A stretch of 64,000 bases of DNA from Anoplopoma fimbria (GCF_027596085.1 NC_072472.1:14411471-14475470), one strand, 5' to 3'. Positions 29,831 to 43,404 are shown, counted from the first letter of the stretch. Numbers and translations: made by a program. Notes: generated by a model from the letters alone, not told the origin.

Positions 29831-31129
29831 AAAGACATACATGACAGTGGTATTACTTTTCTTATCTAAAATGTTGAACTATTATGTCAGATTTAAAAGG
29901 GTACTCCATTGCACTTCCATGAAGTTGGGTGACTCGTGGGAGACATTAAAAGAATAATTAAAATCTGAGCAGCAGAGACATGACTTTTAGTCTTTAGCTC
30001 CAAGCACCAAAAATGTTGTATCCTGCATTTCCCACAATGCAACTCAAAATAGTCTTTCATTAGACCCTGACCACTTGCCTCCTAAATGCTCTTTTATTTC
30101 AAACCACACACATACATTTTGCAAAAATGGCTTTCTGTTAAACATTTCAAATCTCAAGCCCAAACTAAGCTTATGATTGCATCTGGGTTGTTTTTTTTAC
30201 TTTTGAAAGTTCTCTCTACAGCCACACAAAACATTCTGTGAGGAAGCCTGACCGGAGTGGCTAGTGAAGTGGTAGGAGGCAGACACGGGAAACAAAAGGT
30301 GTTTATTTACAAAAAAGTGACCCTGATACACATGTAACCAAAATATATATATATATAAATAAAACAAAGAAACAGTTAACTTGTCTTAACCAAATAAAAC
30401 TCAACTTATAACAAAGGTTAACTAAATTAAATTAAATGTAATTCAACTTAACCTAACATCACGTGCGCACAGCTACACACTGATGTCCCTTCTGCCCCGT
30501 AAGTGCCAAAGGCCTCTGCTTAAATAGAGCCTCCTATTAGCAGGATCTGGTTCGTACCATGACTGCAGGTGAAACGCATTACCTCCTAAAACAGGTAAGC
30601 AACAATGATTATCTTACTACAAACCTTTGAATAGAAATCACTTAGATAATTCACCATATATATAGTTATACACTTGCAACCATGCATAAGAGATAATATC
30701 TAAGCTAAATACATACATTTACATCATCTATTCCCCCCTACTTGGTTTAACCCCATGACATCACTGCTGATGTCATCCAGTGTTTAAAAAGAGGAAAGTC
30801 CTGATTTCAGTGACCTCATAGTTCCCACTTTGAATCAATATGATAAACAATGACTTAGCGATAAATGAGTAATTTATTTCTAAAGGGATTAAATGAATGG
30901 ATGACAAGATTAATAATTAAACAAGAATACAAATCAGGAATTAATTGATTTCAAATAAACAGGCAATATCATATAAGATAGTGAAGATCTTCCTCTCAGG
31001 GCTGTGGCTGTCAGAATTGATGCCTTTACGGCTGAAGGTGTATTTTCACTGTCTGAGGATGTGGGGGTCTCTGTGAACGGGTATTGGGAACTCCCTTGAG
31101 GAGGTGATGAGGGAGAAAAGGGGGGGTTG

Positions 31130-31680
31130 TTAGTTATGCCTAGAGGCTGAATAAACTGTAGTGTGCTGGGGTGTCCACTCGATACGGTGGAGGTGGTGGG
31201 AGACAGGAGGATGATGGCAAAGCTATCATCCCTGATGAACAACACCTCCCACCCCATGCAGGACACTCTGGCAGCTCTGTGCAGCTCCTTCAGCCACCGG
31301 CTGCTTCACCCCCGGTGTGTGAAGGAGAGGTACCGCAGGTCCTTCCTTCCAGCTGCTGTCAGGTTGCACAACCAACTCTGCTCCCAGCAGACCACATGAC
31401 ACATGACAACGTGCAATACATTACACTGTGCAATTATAGCTTTAATAGTTTTTTCTGTCTGTAAATATAATATTTCAGTTATTGTTGATTTTCTACTGTT
31501 TTTTATTGCTTATTTATAATACTTGTTTTTTTAATAAAAAAATTATTTTTATCTTGTCTTTCTTTTACTATGTCTCTTGTGTGCACTTTACCCTACGCTG
31601 TTGTAAGCCTGCAAATTTCCCCGCTGCGGGACTAATAAAGGATTATCTTATTTTATCTTATCTTATCTTATGCCAGGCCT
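31130..31680 (+). mobile_element. 5'-truncated LINE with C-terminal ORF2 remnant
   Basis: The frame 31163-31399 encodes a LINE ORF2 C-terminus (HPMQDTLAALCSSFSHRLLH, VKERYRRSFLPAAVRLHNQL). It is followed by a short 3' UTR and the tail 'actaataaaggattatctta' with TCTTA repeats. The family looks Rex1/Babar-like, but that name is tentative. Confidence 0.7.
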
Positions 31681-32347
31681 CTCCAAACTCGCTACAAATT
31701 CAATCGAGTGCCCCTTTAAAATAATGTCACTGATAAATTCCTCTACAGTTAATAAAACAATACAAAACCAAGTTGGCATCAACATTAACTATTACTTTGT
31801 AAATTGTTGGAAGTAGTGCTGTAAGAGGTGGGATATGGTACTGAGAAGTGGTCAAATGCAGGACCCACCCGAGCCCAGCTCAACATGCTGCTTTGTGGTA
31901 TTCATGGGTAATATACTGAAATGTTGGTGCTGAAAACTCACAATCGAGCAAGTTGAATTTTAAGATAGCTGAGTAACTGAAGAGAGAAATTATTGTTCTC
32001 TGTTCTCCCCACAAGGGAGCTTATCAATCATGTTTCTACTGTATTTAGCACATACAGTATATCAGATGCTCTGAGTACCTGTGGTTCTAGAGGAAAGTCA
32101 CTTTCAGGAACTGTGTTCTTACTCGGATCATAACAGATAACACAGACTCTGCGCTTTACTGTTTTCAACAAAAACATGAGGGGAACCGCTCCATTTACAT
32201 CCGTACAGTATCTGCCTGCAGCCAAAAATTCTGAAAAGCAATATAAGAACTTATGTCATAAAATAAATAATTAAAAATAAAAATAAGAGTGAAAGATCTT
32301 TGGTACTTTCATGGCATCAGTTTGACAGTGCCTCTCTTATCAAACAG

Positions 32348-32479
32348 ACAGATATGAAACCATACCTAGGGGAACAAGTAGAACAAGTCCTGCATGACCC
32401 TGCCCTAGCTGTGGAGTGCTTAAAAGCAGGTGCTGAGACAAATAATGCTAAAGTGTGCCGGACAGGATCAAGACCTAAG
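32348..32479 (+). other. Unidentified exon-like open frame
   Basis: An AG acceptor-like site (cttatcaaacag) precedes 132 bases that are open in one frame (44 codons, TDMKPYLGEQVEQVLHDPAL and onward) and end at AAG|GTACAG, a good donor. Both ends are in phase 0. No family is recognised, and no partner exons were found on either side. It may be a lone fragment of a lost gene, part of an old transposon, or chance. Confidence 0.25.
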
Positions 32480-33120
32480 GTACAGTACTCTTTTAGCTCA
32501 TAGTTATCAGTAATGTAAAGATAGACATTCGATTTCTATTACATTGTGCAGACCATATGCTCTTATGCAGTAACTATTCTCTACAATGAATGTTTCTGGT
32601 CTAAACATGCATTGATTTTCAATTTCCAAAGAAAGTGTCATTGAGTTTTAAACCTGTTTTAAAGTGCTTTTTTTTTTCATTTAAAATTTGATGGTGAATT
32701 AAACAGGATACTCCCAAGAAATTATATTATTGTGAGCTTTGGATAGAAGTTTGACCGCTAAAACTATATGTAAAACGGTGTGTGTGATCACAAGTAAAGT
32801 TGTTACATAAAGTATTTTTTTTTAGCTGGTGTTGGTCTAGTGTAGTGTGGTGTACACATCATCTATTTAATCCCAACTCTCTCGGTTACAAACAAAAAAG
32901 AAAACAGAAAAACCTCTACACTCCTTTGTCTCTAGCAGTTATGATATTTTACACACCTTTATGAATATAGTTGACTCTAGTAATTGTCGAGAGCACCTTT
33001 GGTTGAGACTAAATAAAGAATAAAATAAAGGAACAATATATTAATATTCAGTCTACTAGGTGAAAAATAGAGCGAAATGTGTTTCTATCTCCAGCAGACT
33101 ATTCAACAGGTTGAGGAGTG

Positions 33121-36100
33121 ATGTCTTCAGGGTTTGCTGCGTTGTGTCTCCTGCTCCTGCACTCTGGAGCTCAGGGCTTTGGGATATTGCCAGGAGAGTC
33201 TCTGAATCACCTGGAAATCACGGAAAAAGCGATTTTAAATTCTACCTTGCAGGTGTGCCGTGCTTTGGCCCAAGCTGAGGGGATAGACTTCACTTTTCCT
33301 GTAAGAATTCCTTTCAATTAAGTTGTTTTACCAGAAATGTTATAGTCTTTTAGCAATGCTAGTATGACTTTACTTTGTGTGTTTAGGCACAGCCTTTCAC
33401 CGCAGATGCTGTTGCTGTGGCCTGCGGCGCACCAGAGTCGTCCAAGAGTTTCCGCCAAGCCATTACATTTATCACACTGAGGAATATACGGGTAGACATT
33501 CGTCATGCCCTTAATGCAAGCTTCCACTTTGATGAAGAAATGTTTGTTCAAGGAAGGAAAATCATCACTGAGGGAATACAGGCTGTGAAAGCAAGCAACA
33601 AACAGGAAAACTTTGAGGCAGCGAGGCAGAAAGTGGGAGAGGTTCTACATCCCTTACAGGTTAATTTCTTTTAAAAGCAATACTAAAGCTGTAACTGTTT
33701 TAAAATATTCAAGTAAAATCGAGGAATTTTTGATACCTGTCTTCTTTTTTTAACTTTTAGGACTTCTACAGTCATAGTAACTGGGTGGAACTAGGAAACA
33801 AACTGCCAAACTCTAATCTGATCAGATCAGACACCAGCATTGGTAACATAGCAGGTAAAAAGATTGTGTCATGTCAGGGATGTTAGGCTATGATGTGATG
33901 TTTGTCTGTGTGTTGACAAACAGATAACAACACTGCAACACCGCAGCGGAATGCAGTTTGGGTGTGGCTGTAGAGAAAACATTTTCACTGAAGAAAACAT
34001 AATTCAAATATTTCTTTACTCAGATAAAAGCAGGGCAACATGTCGCAACTGTGATGGAGACGACTGCAGGAACAACATCTTGGAGGACATCATAGAGGAG
34101 AAGGTACTGACCTCTGGATATTTTGGTATAGTGCCTTTCGCCTCAACCAAACCAAAGGGTAAGTGATTCCTGACATTTAACTAATGCCACAGTATTATAC
34201 TTTCAGATTTAGAACTCGTTGTCAGTCAATAAGTTTAAATCAAACCATCTTACAAGATGGTTCACATGAACAAGCAGATACATTATTGAGATTAACTATA
34301 AAATATTTGGATACAATATATTGTCTTGACATGTCATGACTCCTTTTGACAACATTTCAGATACATGTTACTTAACCTAAAACACATTTTGCATTTTGTC
34401 TCAGTAAAGCTTGAATAATGTTTCAAGTGCACTGTACAATACAGTATGTCTTGTTAACAACATTGTTGTTAAGTGGCCTAAAATGCCGAACTTTTAGAAC
34501 CCATTTTATCAGCATGTACACAGCTGCACATTTAGTCAGTTTTGTAAAGCAAGCTTATTCAAATAATGTTTCACATCAACTCATAGTGACATTTTGTGTA
34601 GGGTCACCTTGTGTGGAAAATCAGATTCCAACTTTAAATTTCTAACAAATTTTTCCACTGCTCAAGTCAATTTTAGATCACCTGCAAACTTATTGGATTT
34701 TAGCTGAAGACTGACTTGACTCACCATGACTACTTATTAAGATGCAGAACAGTGATAACTTGTGGTGATGATAAAGAAATCTGTGCAATATATATATGTG
34801 TGTCCCCTCTTCCTTTCCGAGTCAGGATAATCATCAATTGGCTGTTTGGGGCCAATTTCTTGACTTACTTAAGCTTATGTTATCAAAACACGAGATGATT
34901 CAGGTTAAACTTTCCCTAATTACTGCACAATATCTGAAGTTAAAAAGAGGTCTATAGAAATAAAAGCAAACATTTAACCACTAGAATACTCCTCAGAAAA
35001 ATTACTAAAAAAGAAAACTTATCTCCCTCTCATGCTATTTGTTTTAAAGGAAAATGCAGTCACGGAGGAGCAGTTGATCAAACAAGCTTCATTGAACCTA
35101 AAGGTGGGATCAACAAAGACTATTTCACAGCCAGCCACGGACACCTCCACACTGATGCAGCAAATTTGGCGATAGCTGCAACTAGTGAGCTACTGGAGGA
35201 CATTCGAGAGGCTGCTGGTGACAGACCATTCCTCCAGTAAGAAATCCATTCTGCATTTGTCAATTATGTATTGTCAGGAGGTATAAAGTATATATTTCAT
35301 CCATTTGTTCCATCTCGCTTCATCCCTCAGGATGTTGGGAGTCTCCAAAGGATCCAGTAAAGCTCTTTGTTTTGTGATTGACACCACAAAAAGCATGAGC
35401 GATGACATTGAAGCAGTGAGGACAGTCACTTCCTCCATAATCAACAGTGAAGTGGGAACAGAAAATGAGCCCTCAGTTTACATTCTTGTACCATTCAACG
35501 ATCCAGGTACAATCTTGAGGATGCTATAAATGTTATTGTTGTTGTTGTTGTGCATCATCATCGAGGTGTTTTCTTTCTCCTGTCTCCAACTGAAACACAG
35601 ATTTTGGGCCATTGAAAAAGACTACAGACCCACAAGTCTTCAAGACTTACATTAATTCATTATTAGCAGCCGGAGGGGGGGATGAGGAGGAACTGAGTCT
35701 TTCAGGGCTTCAGGTGCTGTGATGTTTGGTTGTTACTACTTCAAAATCTGCCCCCAGAAGCTTCATGATGTGGTAACAGCTTTAACTAAAACTGTCCTTG
35801 TCACTCCACGCTCTCTTCCTCGTATAGCTGGCTTTAACCAGTGCTCCTTCAAATTCTGAGGTCTTCCTCTTCACGGATGCTCCTGCTAAAGACAAACAAC
35901 TGAAAAGCACAGTGGCCGCACTGATAGAGCGGACACAAACAGTGGTGAGTATCTAAGTGTGAAAAAACATATGGTCAGTCTAGAATTTGTTCACATCAAT
36001 GTTGTGATATTGTGAGAGTTTTTTTGACTTATGTTTTACAATTTTCAATTTATTTTTTACATTAGTTATGTTTTGTTATTGATAATTCTCTTTGTCCAGC

Positions 36101-39100
36101 ACACAATGCTGCTTTGGGGAGTGTTATCCTGAGACAGGCTCAGCGATGTGCATCTATCAAATTGGCTGTAGTCACTCAGACAATTCGATGACACACATCT
36201 GAGTCAGTCTGATTCTTTTAAACCTGACAAAACATTGTAAAGTTGTAACAATTCCAATAATACATTAGTTGATCTACCGAAAACTCATCAGATGCACATT
36301 CAGTATTTTCTAAAACAGAATACCTGTCTGGAAAAAATTATAGGCGGACAATTAGTTGCAGCCCTAAAACTTTGTAATTTTGTTAATTTAATTAAGAATC
36401 TGCAACTCTGCAAACAACGACAGTAGTTTCGTGCCCCTCGGGCTACTGATACCAAAGCACTGTGCTTTCAACTCCATTGTAAACACACCCGCATCATTAT
36501 TAGATGGTCAACGAAGTGACATAGTATAAAAAGCAAAATAGTCCATACAGGGCAAGCAGCAGGGGAAGTGTATGGATCAAACAAACAAGACTTTTGTCCA
36601 GGAAACCGGTGTTCGAGTCCTGTGCGAAACTATATTAAATGTGAGCATTTGTCACGTTAGTCAAGTGTGTCGTTTGTTGCTCACAAACACATACACATCA
36701 CAGACACGTACAAAGCTGACACTAGGAGGGTACCTATAGTGCCATAGTTTGGAGCTTAGGGTCACTGACCAAGTGTCTGTATATTACTAGTTGGCAAAGA
36801 GAATGTGTTGGGGACCGATGATAGTATTGTACCTTCTTTGGATAAAAAATTTGGAGGTACTTTTTTACTCACATCAGTGGTTACTCAAGGTAATTCTTAT
36901 TTGGTTGATTGTTCCTCTTGCCTTCCAGGTGAATTTCATGATTTCTGGCTCAACGGTGCTCAATCGTAGGGAACGGAATGATGACAACCAGATATCTCCC
37001 AGGATAGCAGCATCAGATGCCCAGCTGTACAGAGACCTGGCTCAGGCGTCAGGAGGTCTGGTTATTGAAGTCACAAAGAGTGAGCTCCCCGTGGCCACCA
37101 GCATCATAACAGAGTCCACCAGCTCCTCTCTGGTAATATCACATAGGTCTCACTAGTACTTAGTTTTATCAGTTCAAAGATTTCAGCTGTGTCATCAGTT
37201 TGATCTTACTCCCCTAGGTAACCCTTCTACAGGCATCCAGGAGCCCAGGAAAGACAGATACTTTTTCTTTTATAGTTGATGAAACAGTAACAAACCTTAG
37301 AGTTTACATCACTGCGCGCTCTGTCAATGTCACTCTTATCAGCCCCACAGGTAATACCGCATTTCGAAATTAAGTCTTCACTCTTTATTAACACTAAAAT
37401 TAAGGCATTGTGTGTATTATTTCATAAAAAAAGTTACAGTATAGTAAATATGTGATAAAGATGCCATTGTATGTCATTAAATGTCGTACAAAATTTAAAA
37501 GCACACATCATTCGACAGTATGTCATAAAAAAAATATATTATTGTATGCCGTGAAATGTCTTAAACATGTCATAAAAAGAGTCATTACATAGTATATCAT
37601 AAAAATTATAATATGCAATAAAAATGTCACTCAAAATTGTATTATTAATATAGTAAGTCATTAAATATCATAAAAGTGTAAACATATAAAATCTCACATA
37701 AAATCTCATTAAAGAAATCATAGTATAGTGTGCCGTAAAAAAAAATCTTACTTGTGACAAATGTTTGAAGCTTGTTTGAAGCTTGATCAGTCTGTCACAT
37801 AATTAATTATTTTATTAATTGTAATTCTTGAAGGGGAATCTCAGCAAAGCACTGACACAACAGGATCGTTGATAACTGCATCCCAGTCAGTGGGAAACTT
37901 CAAGACTCTGCTACTAAAAAGCCAAGCTGGACTGTGGGAAATAAAAATGGTGTCAACTAATCCCTACACTCTTAAGGTCATAGGTAAGACCACCATGATT
38001 GATTAAATGTGATCACAAAATGGATGTTAGAGCCATGTTTTTTTTATCACTTACCTAAGAGTTGCTAGCTAAAAGATTTTCATTTTAATAAATGTCCGTT
38101 GAGTCACTATTAATTACCGAAGGTACACAATGGTGATTGATCCTCTGGCGCACCGATGGAAATATTGTAATATTTAGATATTTCCAGTATTAACAAAATG
38201 GGTGTCTGTGGCAAATTTCTTGAAAAAAAGTATTACAGTTTTTGAACTATGCACTCAATTCTGAAATTGTGAAGTTGTGTATCAACAAACAGACTCTAGG
38301 CTGCTAAACTGTAAACACAAGAATTCTAAATCAACCAGGACTGAAATCTTGAGAATTGTCACTTCAACGAGAACATTCCTCACTCTGTGTCCAAAATATC
38401 ATTGTTCTGGTTTGGATCTCAGAAAGTGCTTTCCCCGTGTGTAGTACCCGTGTGTTTCCCCTTAACTTTTCATCAGAATTATAACAATTTAAAAATCTAC
38501 AATTCTCTTCTAAACTAACATCATTCCCATCATTTTAGGCTTAATTTATATTCTAGTGCTGTTCCACAACTATTAGCTGAACTAAGATTATAAGTGCTAA
38601 ACACTATCAATTTTAGGATCACAAGCTACAGGAGCTAGGAGTGAGAAAACGAGGAATGAGAAATGCCCTTAGTCTTCCTTCATTCTTTTTTTTGACAGCT
38701 AGAGTATGAGTTTCGGGTTTTCCTGAACATACTCTAAGCTGCTGATATTTGAACCCCTTGTTATTTTAAGATAAATGGCATTTTTGAAAATCAGCTCCCA
38801 CATTTATGAATTGCAGGATATTTGGCCCATACAGTAGTAGTAACTCATTTGATTTTGAAAACACATAGAATACTCCAGTAGCCTGTTTCTGCTTTGCTGA
38901 AATAAACACTGAATGAACTCTGTATATTCTTTCCTTTTTGATTTTTTTTTTGTCATAAAATTTGTATTTGCAGGTAAGAGTCCTATTGACTTCCTGTTTG
39001 ACTTTGTGGAGGTATCACAGATCCCTTTCACAGGATATGATTCTCTTGACACACGTCCCAGAGCTGGTAAAGAAAACTGTTAAGATGTGAATTTGATGAT

Positions 39101-42100
39101 ATGCTGATGTAACATAAAATGATCAAGTCAAACATGATGAATTATATCTTTCTTTAAAGGTGTCAACGGAAGCTTGTTAGTGTCTTTGACGGGAAGTGAC
39201 TCTGCCACTGTGACAGAGGTCACTCTGGTTGAATCGTCAGGGTCGGGGGAGATTAAAGGAGTGGTGGAGCCACAGGGGAGTGGAAACTTCCTAGTTCATG
39301 TTGACATGATACCGTCGGTGGAGTTTGTGGTGCGGGTGAAGGGGCAGGATGACAGTGTTGCCACCATAACTTCATCAATAGTCTTCCAAAGGCAGTCACC
39401 CACCAACTTCAGGGCCTCTAATCTGACTATAACTGTGAGTACTCATCTGAGACCAGCACTGTGTCACAGGAATACACATTAAATATGAGAGGATTGACCA
39501 TCTTGTTGATAGTGCTGCATGCTCACTGCGAATGACACTAGACTCTATAGCTCCTCTAAAAAAGAAGGTAATAAAAGAAAGGAGGTTTGCTCCATGGTAT
39601 AATCCTCAAACCCACGATTTAAAGCAAATATCGCGAAAACTTGAAAGGATATGGCGGTTAGTCTGGCGAGTCTTAAAATATATAAGAAGGCACTCCGTAA
39701 TGCTAGAGCAGCCTATTATTCAGCATTAATAGAGAAAAATAAGAACAACCCCAGGGTTCTCTTCAGCACTGTAGCCAGGCTGACAGAGAGTCACAGCTCT
39801 GTTGAGCCGTGTATTCCTATAAACCTCAGTAGTAGTGACTTCATGAACTTCTTTAATGATAAGATTCTAACTATTAGAGAAAAAATGTATAATCTACTGC
39901 CCTCAACCAGTACCGATCGATCCACAGCTGTAGAACCTGAAATATATTTAGATGGCTTTTCTCCCATCGACCTTCAACAATTGACTTTAACTATTTCTAA
40001 GTCTAAACCTTCCACCTGTCTCTTAGACCCGATTCCGACTAGGCTGCTTAATGAAGTTTTACCTTTAATTAGCAATTCTTTATTAGAAATTATCAATCTG
40101 TCTTTACTAACGGGCCATGTACCACAGGCCTTCAAACTAGCTGTAATTAAACCTCTTCTTAAGAAACCTACTCTTGATCCAGAGGTGTTGGCTAACTATA
40201 GACCTATATCTAACCTTCCGTTCCTCTCTAAGATCCTTGAGAAAGCAGTAGCAAATCAGCTCTGTGACTTTATGCATACCAATAGTTTATTTGAGGATTT
40301 TCAGTCAGGATTTAGAGTGAATCATAGCACAGAGACGGCACTGGTGAAAATTACCAATGACCTTCAAATAGTTTCAGACAAAGGACTTGTCTCTGTACTT
40401 GTATTGCTAGACCTTAGTGCTGCATTTGATACCATTGATCACCAAATCCTATTACAGAGATTGGAGCATCTAATAGGCATTAAAGGAACCGCACCTAGCT
40501 GGTTTAAGTCGTATTTATCAGACCGATCTCAGTTTGTATATGTAAACAATGAAAGCTCGATGAAAACCAGGGTCAGTCACGGAGTTCCACAGGGGTCTGT
40601 TCTTGGACCTATTTTATTTACCTTATATATGCTTCCCTTGGGGAATATTATCAGAAAACACTCAGTAAACTTTCATTGTTATGCAGATGATACCCAGTTA
40701 TATCTATCAATTAAGCCAGACGAAACTAACCAGTTCTCTAAACTTCAAGCATGTCTTACGGACATAAAAACCTGGATGACCTGTAACTTCTTAATGTTAA
40801 ACTCCGAAAAAACAGAAGTTATCCTACTAGGCCCAGATCACCTTCGAAATCAATTATCTAATGATATAGTTTCTCTAGATGGCATTGCTCTAGCATCCAG
40901 CACTACCGTTAAGAACCTTGGAGTTATCTTTGATCAGGATCTGTCTTTTAACTCTTATATAAAACAGATCTCAAGGACAGCCTTTTTTCATTTACGTAAC
41001 ATTGCGAAAATCAGGCAAATCCTGTCTCAAAGCGATGCAGAAAAACTAGTTCATGCATTTGTTACCTCTAGACTAGATTACTGTAACTCCTTATTATCAG
41101 GCTGCTCTAATAGGTCTCTTAGATCTTTACAGTTGATCCAGAATGCTGCAGCACGTGTTCTAACAAAAACTAAGAAAAGAGATCATATTACTCCAGTATT
41201 AGCTTCTCTGCACTGGCTCCCTGATAAATCAAGAATAGAATTTAAAATTCTTTTACTTACCTACAAAGCTCTAACTGGCCAGGCACCGTCTTATCTTAAG
41301 GAACTTATAGTTCCATATTACCCAACTAGAAAGCTGCGCTCAATCAATGCAGGGTTACTTGTGGTTCCTAGAGTATATAAAAGTAGGATGGGAGCCAGAG
41401 CCTTCAGTTATCAGGCTCCTCTTCTGTGGAACCAGGTTCCAGTTTCAGTCCGGGGGCAGACACACTCACCACTTTTAAGAGCAGGCTTAAGACCTTCCTT
41501 TTTGATAGCGCTTATAGTTAGTGCTGGCTCAGGTTCGCCTTGGCCCAGCCCCTAGATATGCTGCTATATGCCTAGACAGCCGGGGGACTACCTAGGATAC
41601 ACTGAGCTCCTCTCTCCTCTTCTCTCACTCCCTCTTTATGTATTAATCTCCTATTTATGCACATGACTGATTTTGCTTCTTCCCCGGAGTTCTTGTGCTT
41701 TCTCGCCTCGCAGGTTCCCAGGAATCGGGGTTATATTTGGACTGTCATCGTGCCACCTGCTGAGGCCCTGCTGACACCCACTACTACTACCACTATCATT
41801 ATTAGTCACATTACTATTATTATTGCCTGTACTATTACGCTTATTGACTTGCTTCTACCCTGGAGTCTTTGTGCTTTCTCGCTTCACAGGCTTCTATAAA
41901 TCGTGGCTGTACCTGGACCGTGGTCGTGCATCCTGCTACGGCCCTGCTGACACCGACTGCTACCACCATTATTATTACTAGTCACATTACTATTACTATT
42001 ACCTGTACCATTAAGCATTTTAGCTTTACTTCCACCCTGAAGCCCTTTTTGCTTTCTCGCTCTGCAGGTTTCCATGAATCATCCGACTGACACCCACTGC

Positions 42101-43404
42101 TACTTCGATTATTATTATTAATCACATTACTATCCCTATTTTCATAATTATAATTCTACTATAATAATTGCTGCTGTTATTATAAGTAGTCTCATTATAT
42201 GAATAATTTATGTCATATACATTGAATGTGTTGTATCTCTGTTATGCTGTTCATTCTGTACACATGACATCTATTGCATTCTGTCCATCCTGGGAGAAGG
42301 ATCCGTCCTCTGTCGTTCTTCCTTTTTTCTCCCTGTTAAAGGGGTTTTTTAGGGGAGTTTTTCCTGTGCCGATGTGAGGGAAGGACAGAGGATGTCGCAT
42401 GTGTACAGATTGTAAAGCCCTCTGAGGCAAATTTGTAATTTGTGATTCTGGGCTATACAAAATAAACTGAATTGAATTGAATAGATGCAGCGACATCATT
42501 TTTTTAAGTTCACCTAAATCCCTGCCACAAACACTGGCCCTTGTCTGACACCCTCTGTATTTAGGCTGATTCCAGTAGCATCATGGTACCAGGAACACCA
42601 TTCTCTGTGCCCTTCTCTGTGATAACCAGTGGAGTAGGGGGAAACTTCACCATCCGATCCACCAACAACCGAGGTTTTGACTCAACATCTCCAACCAATT
42701 TATTCCTGGAAACCGGGAATAGTGCTAATGGTACAGTGACCCTCTCAGCACCTCTTAACACCCCATCTGGTGCTGACGTCACCCTGACTATTGAGGTTGT
42801 GGCTCCCGAGGGTGAAGATACAAACTATGTTGTGCTGCGTTTCTCCATTGTTAACACGGTAATCCTCGCTCTAAAGAATCCCATTTACAAGTACAATTCT
42901 TTATTTTACAGATTTGTAACTTCCTTGTCAGTCTCCTTAAAAAAGAAAAAAATAATTTGTTACTGATTATAGGGACTATATATATACTTTTTCTTCTCCT
43001 CATAGGTGACCGATTTTACTCAGCCCGTGTGTGAGCTGCTCAGCCTACAGTCCAACTGTTCAGATAACTGCAGCTCATCGATGTGGAAGCTCTCTGTTAA
43101 GGTGTCTGATGGGGCTGAAGGGACGGGTGTTGAGCGTGTAAACCTCAGACGGGGCAACGGGACCATGAACACCAGCTTGGCCGCTGGAAATGAGAACATA
43201 ACACTGATTTCCTACAGTTCTTCTTGCTGTTCACCTGATATGGAGCTGCTGGTTGTGGATCGAGTGGGTAATGTCGGCACCTGTTTGTACAACTATCGGG
43301 AAGGTTCACAAGCCGCTTTATCTTCTTCCACAAAAGTCATTCATCTTTTCCCAAGTATACTGGTATTAGGACTCTATATACTGACAGAACTAGTCATCCA
43401 TTGA
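33121..43404 (+). CDS. von Willebrand factor A domain-containing protein 7-like, copy 2
   Basis: Fifteen exons: 33121-33300, 33387-33659, 33761-33854, 34024-34158, 35050-35236, 35331-35506, 35601-35713, 35828-35944, 36929-37132, 37218-37350, 37834-37983, 38974-39066, 39160-39434, 42565-42858, 43006-43404; 940 residues. Exon count and phases match copy 1, and exons 3, 4, 5, 7, 8, 10, 11, 12 and 14 have identical lengths, so the two are a tandem duplicate pair. A signal peptide (FAALCLLLLHSGAQGFG) is followed by DFYSHSNWVE, CRNCDGDDC, KGKCSHGG, then the VWA domain with FVIDTTKSMS. In the MIDAS the glycine of copy 1 is a lysine here, while the Asp, Thr and Ser are kept. The hydrophobic C-terminus (LFPSILVLGLYILTELVIH) suggests membrane or GPI attachment. 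No frameshift or stop was found, so it appears functional. Intron 13 carries an L2 LINE. Confidence 0.9.
37430..37750. repeat. AT-rich 'cataaaa-gtcat-agtatag' minisatellite, small block
   Basis: It lies in intron 10 of VWA7-like copy 2. Irregular units contain 'gtcataaaaa' and 'atagtatgtcat'. The same unit type forms the larger array at 43990-45480. Confidence 0.65.
39505..42482 (+). mobile_element. L2/Maui-type LINE with long reverse transcriptase ORF
   Basis: Inserted in intron 13 of VWA7-like copy 2, sense orientation. The frame 39651-41555 (634 codons) is uninterrupted and covers the reverse transcriptase: PTLDPEVLANYRPISNLPF, SGFRVNHSTETALVKITNDL, LVLLDLSAAFDTIDHQILLQ, HGVPQGSVLGPILFTLYM and the catalytic HCYADDTQLYL. 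The preceding frame (39532-39650) continues the same protein after one frameshift near 39650. The endonuclease domain is missing, so the copy is 5'-truncated. The 3' UTR holds about three copies of a roughly 180-base unit ('ctgctgacacc' with TTA-rich tracts) and ends 'aataaactgaattgaattga', the L2 terminus. Confidence 0.88.

Larger units (their letters stand above)
28547..33120. other. Spacer between the two VWA7-like genes; no confident gene
   Basis: It holds the likely 3' UTR of copy 1 (AATAAA at about 29050), several repeat fragments listed separately, and AT-rich DNA. Around 30230-30760 a CT-rich 'ttcccccctac' motif and a block of degenerate sequence hint at another old element, unassigned. 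The promoter of copy 2 must lie in the right-hand part, but no core element is clear. Confidence 0.5.

Noticed and set aside
36590..36640. Another B-box-like 'ggtgttcgagtcctg'
   Set aside because: No matching acceptor stem or A box at tRNA spacing; probably repeat-derived.
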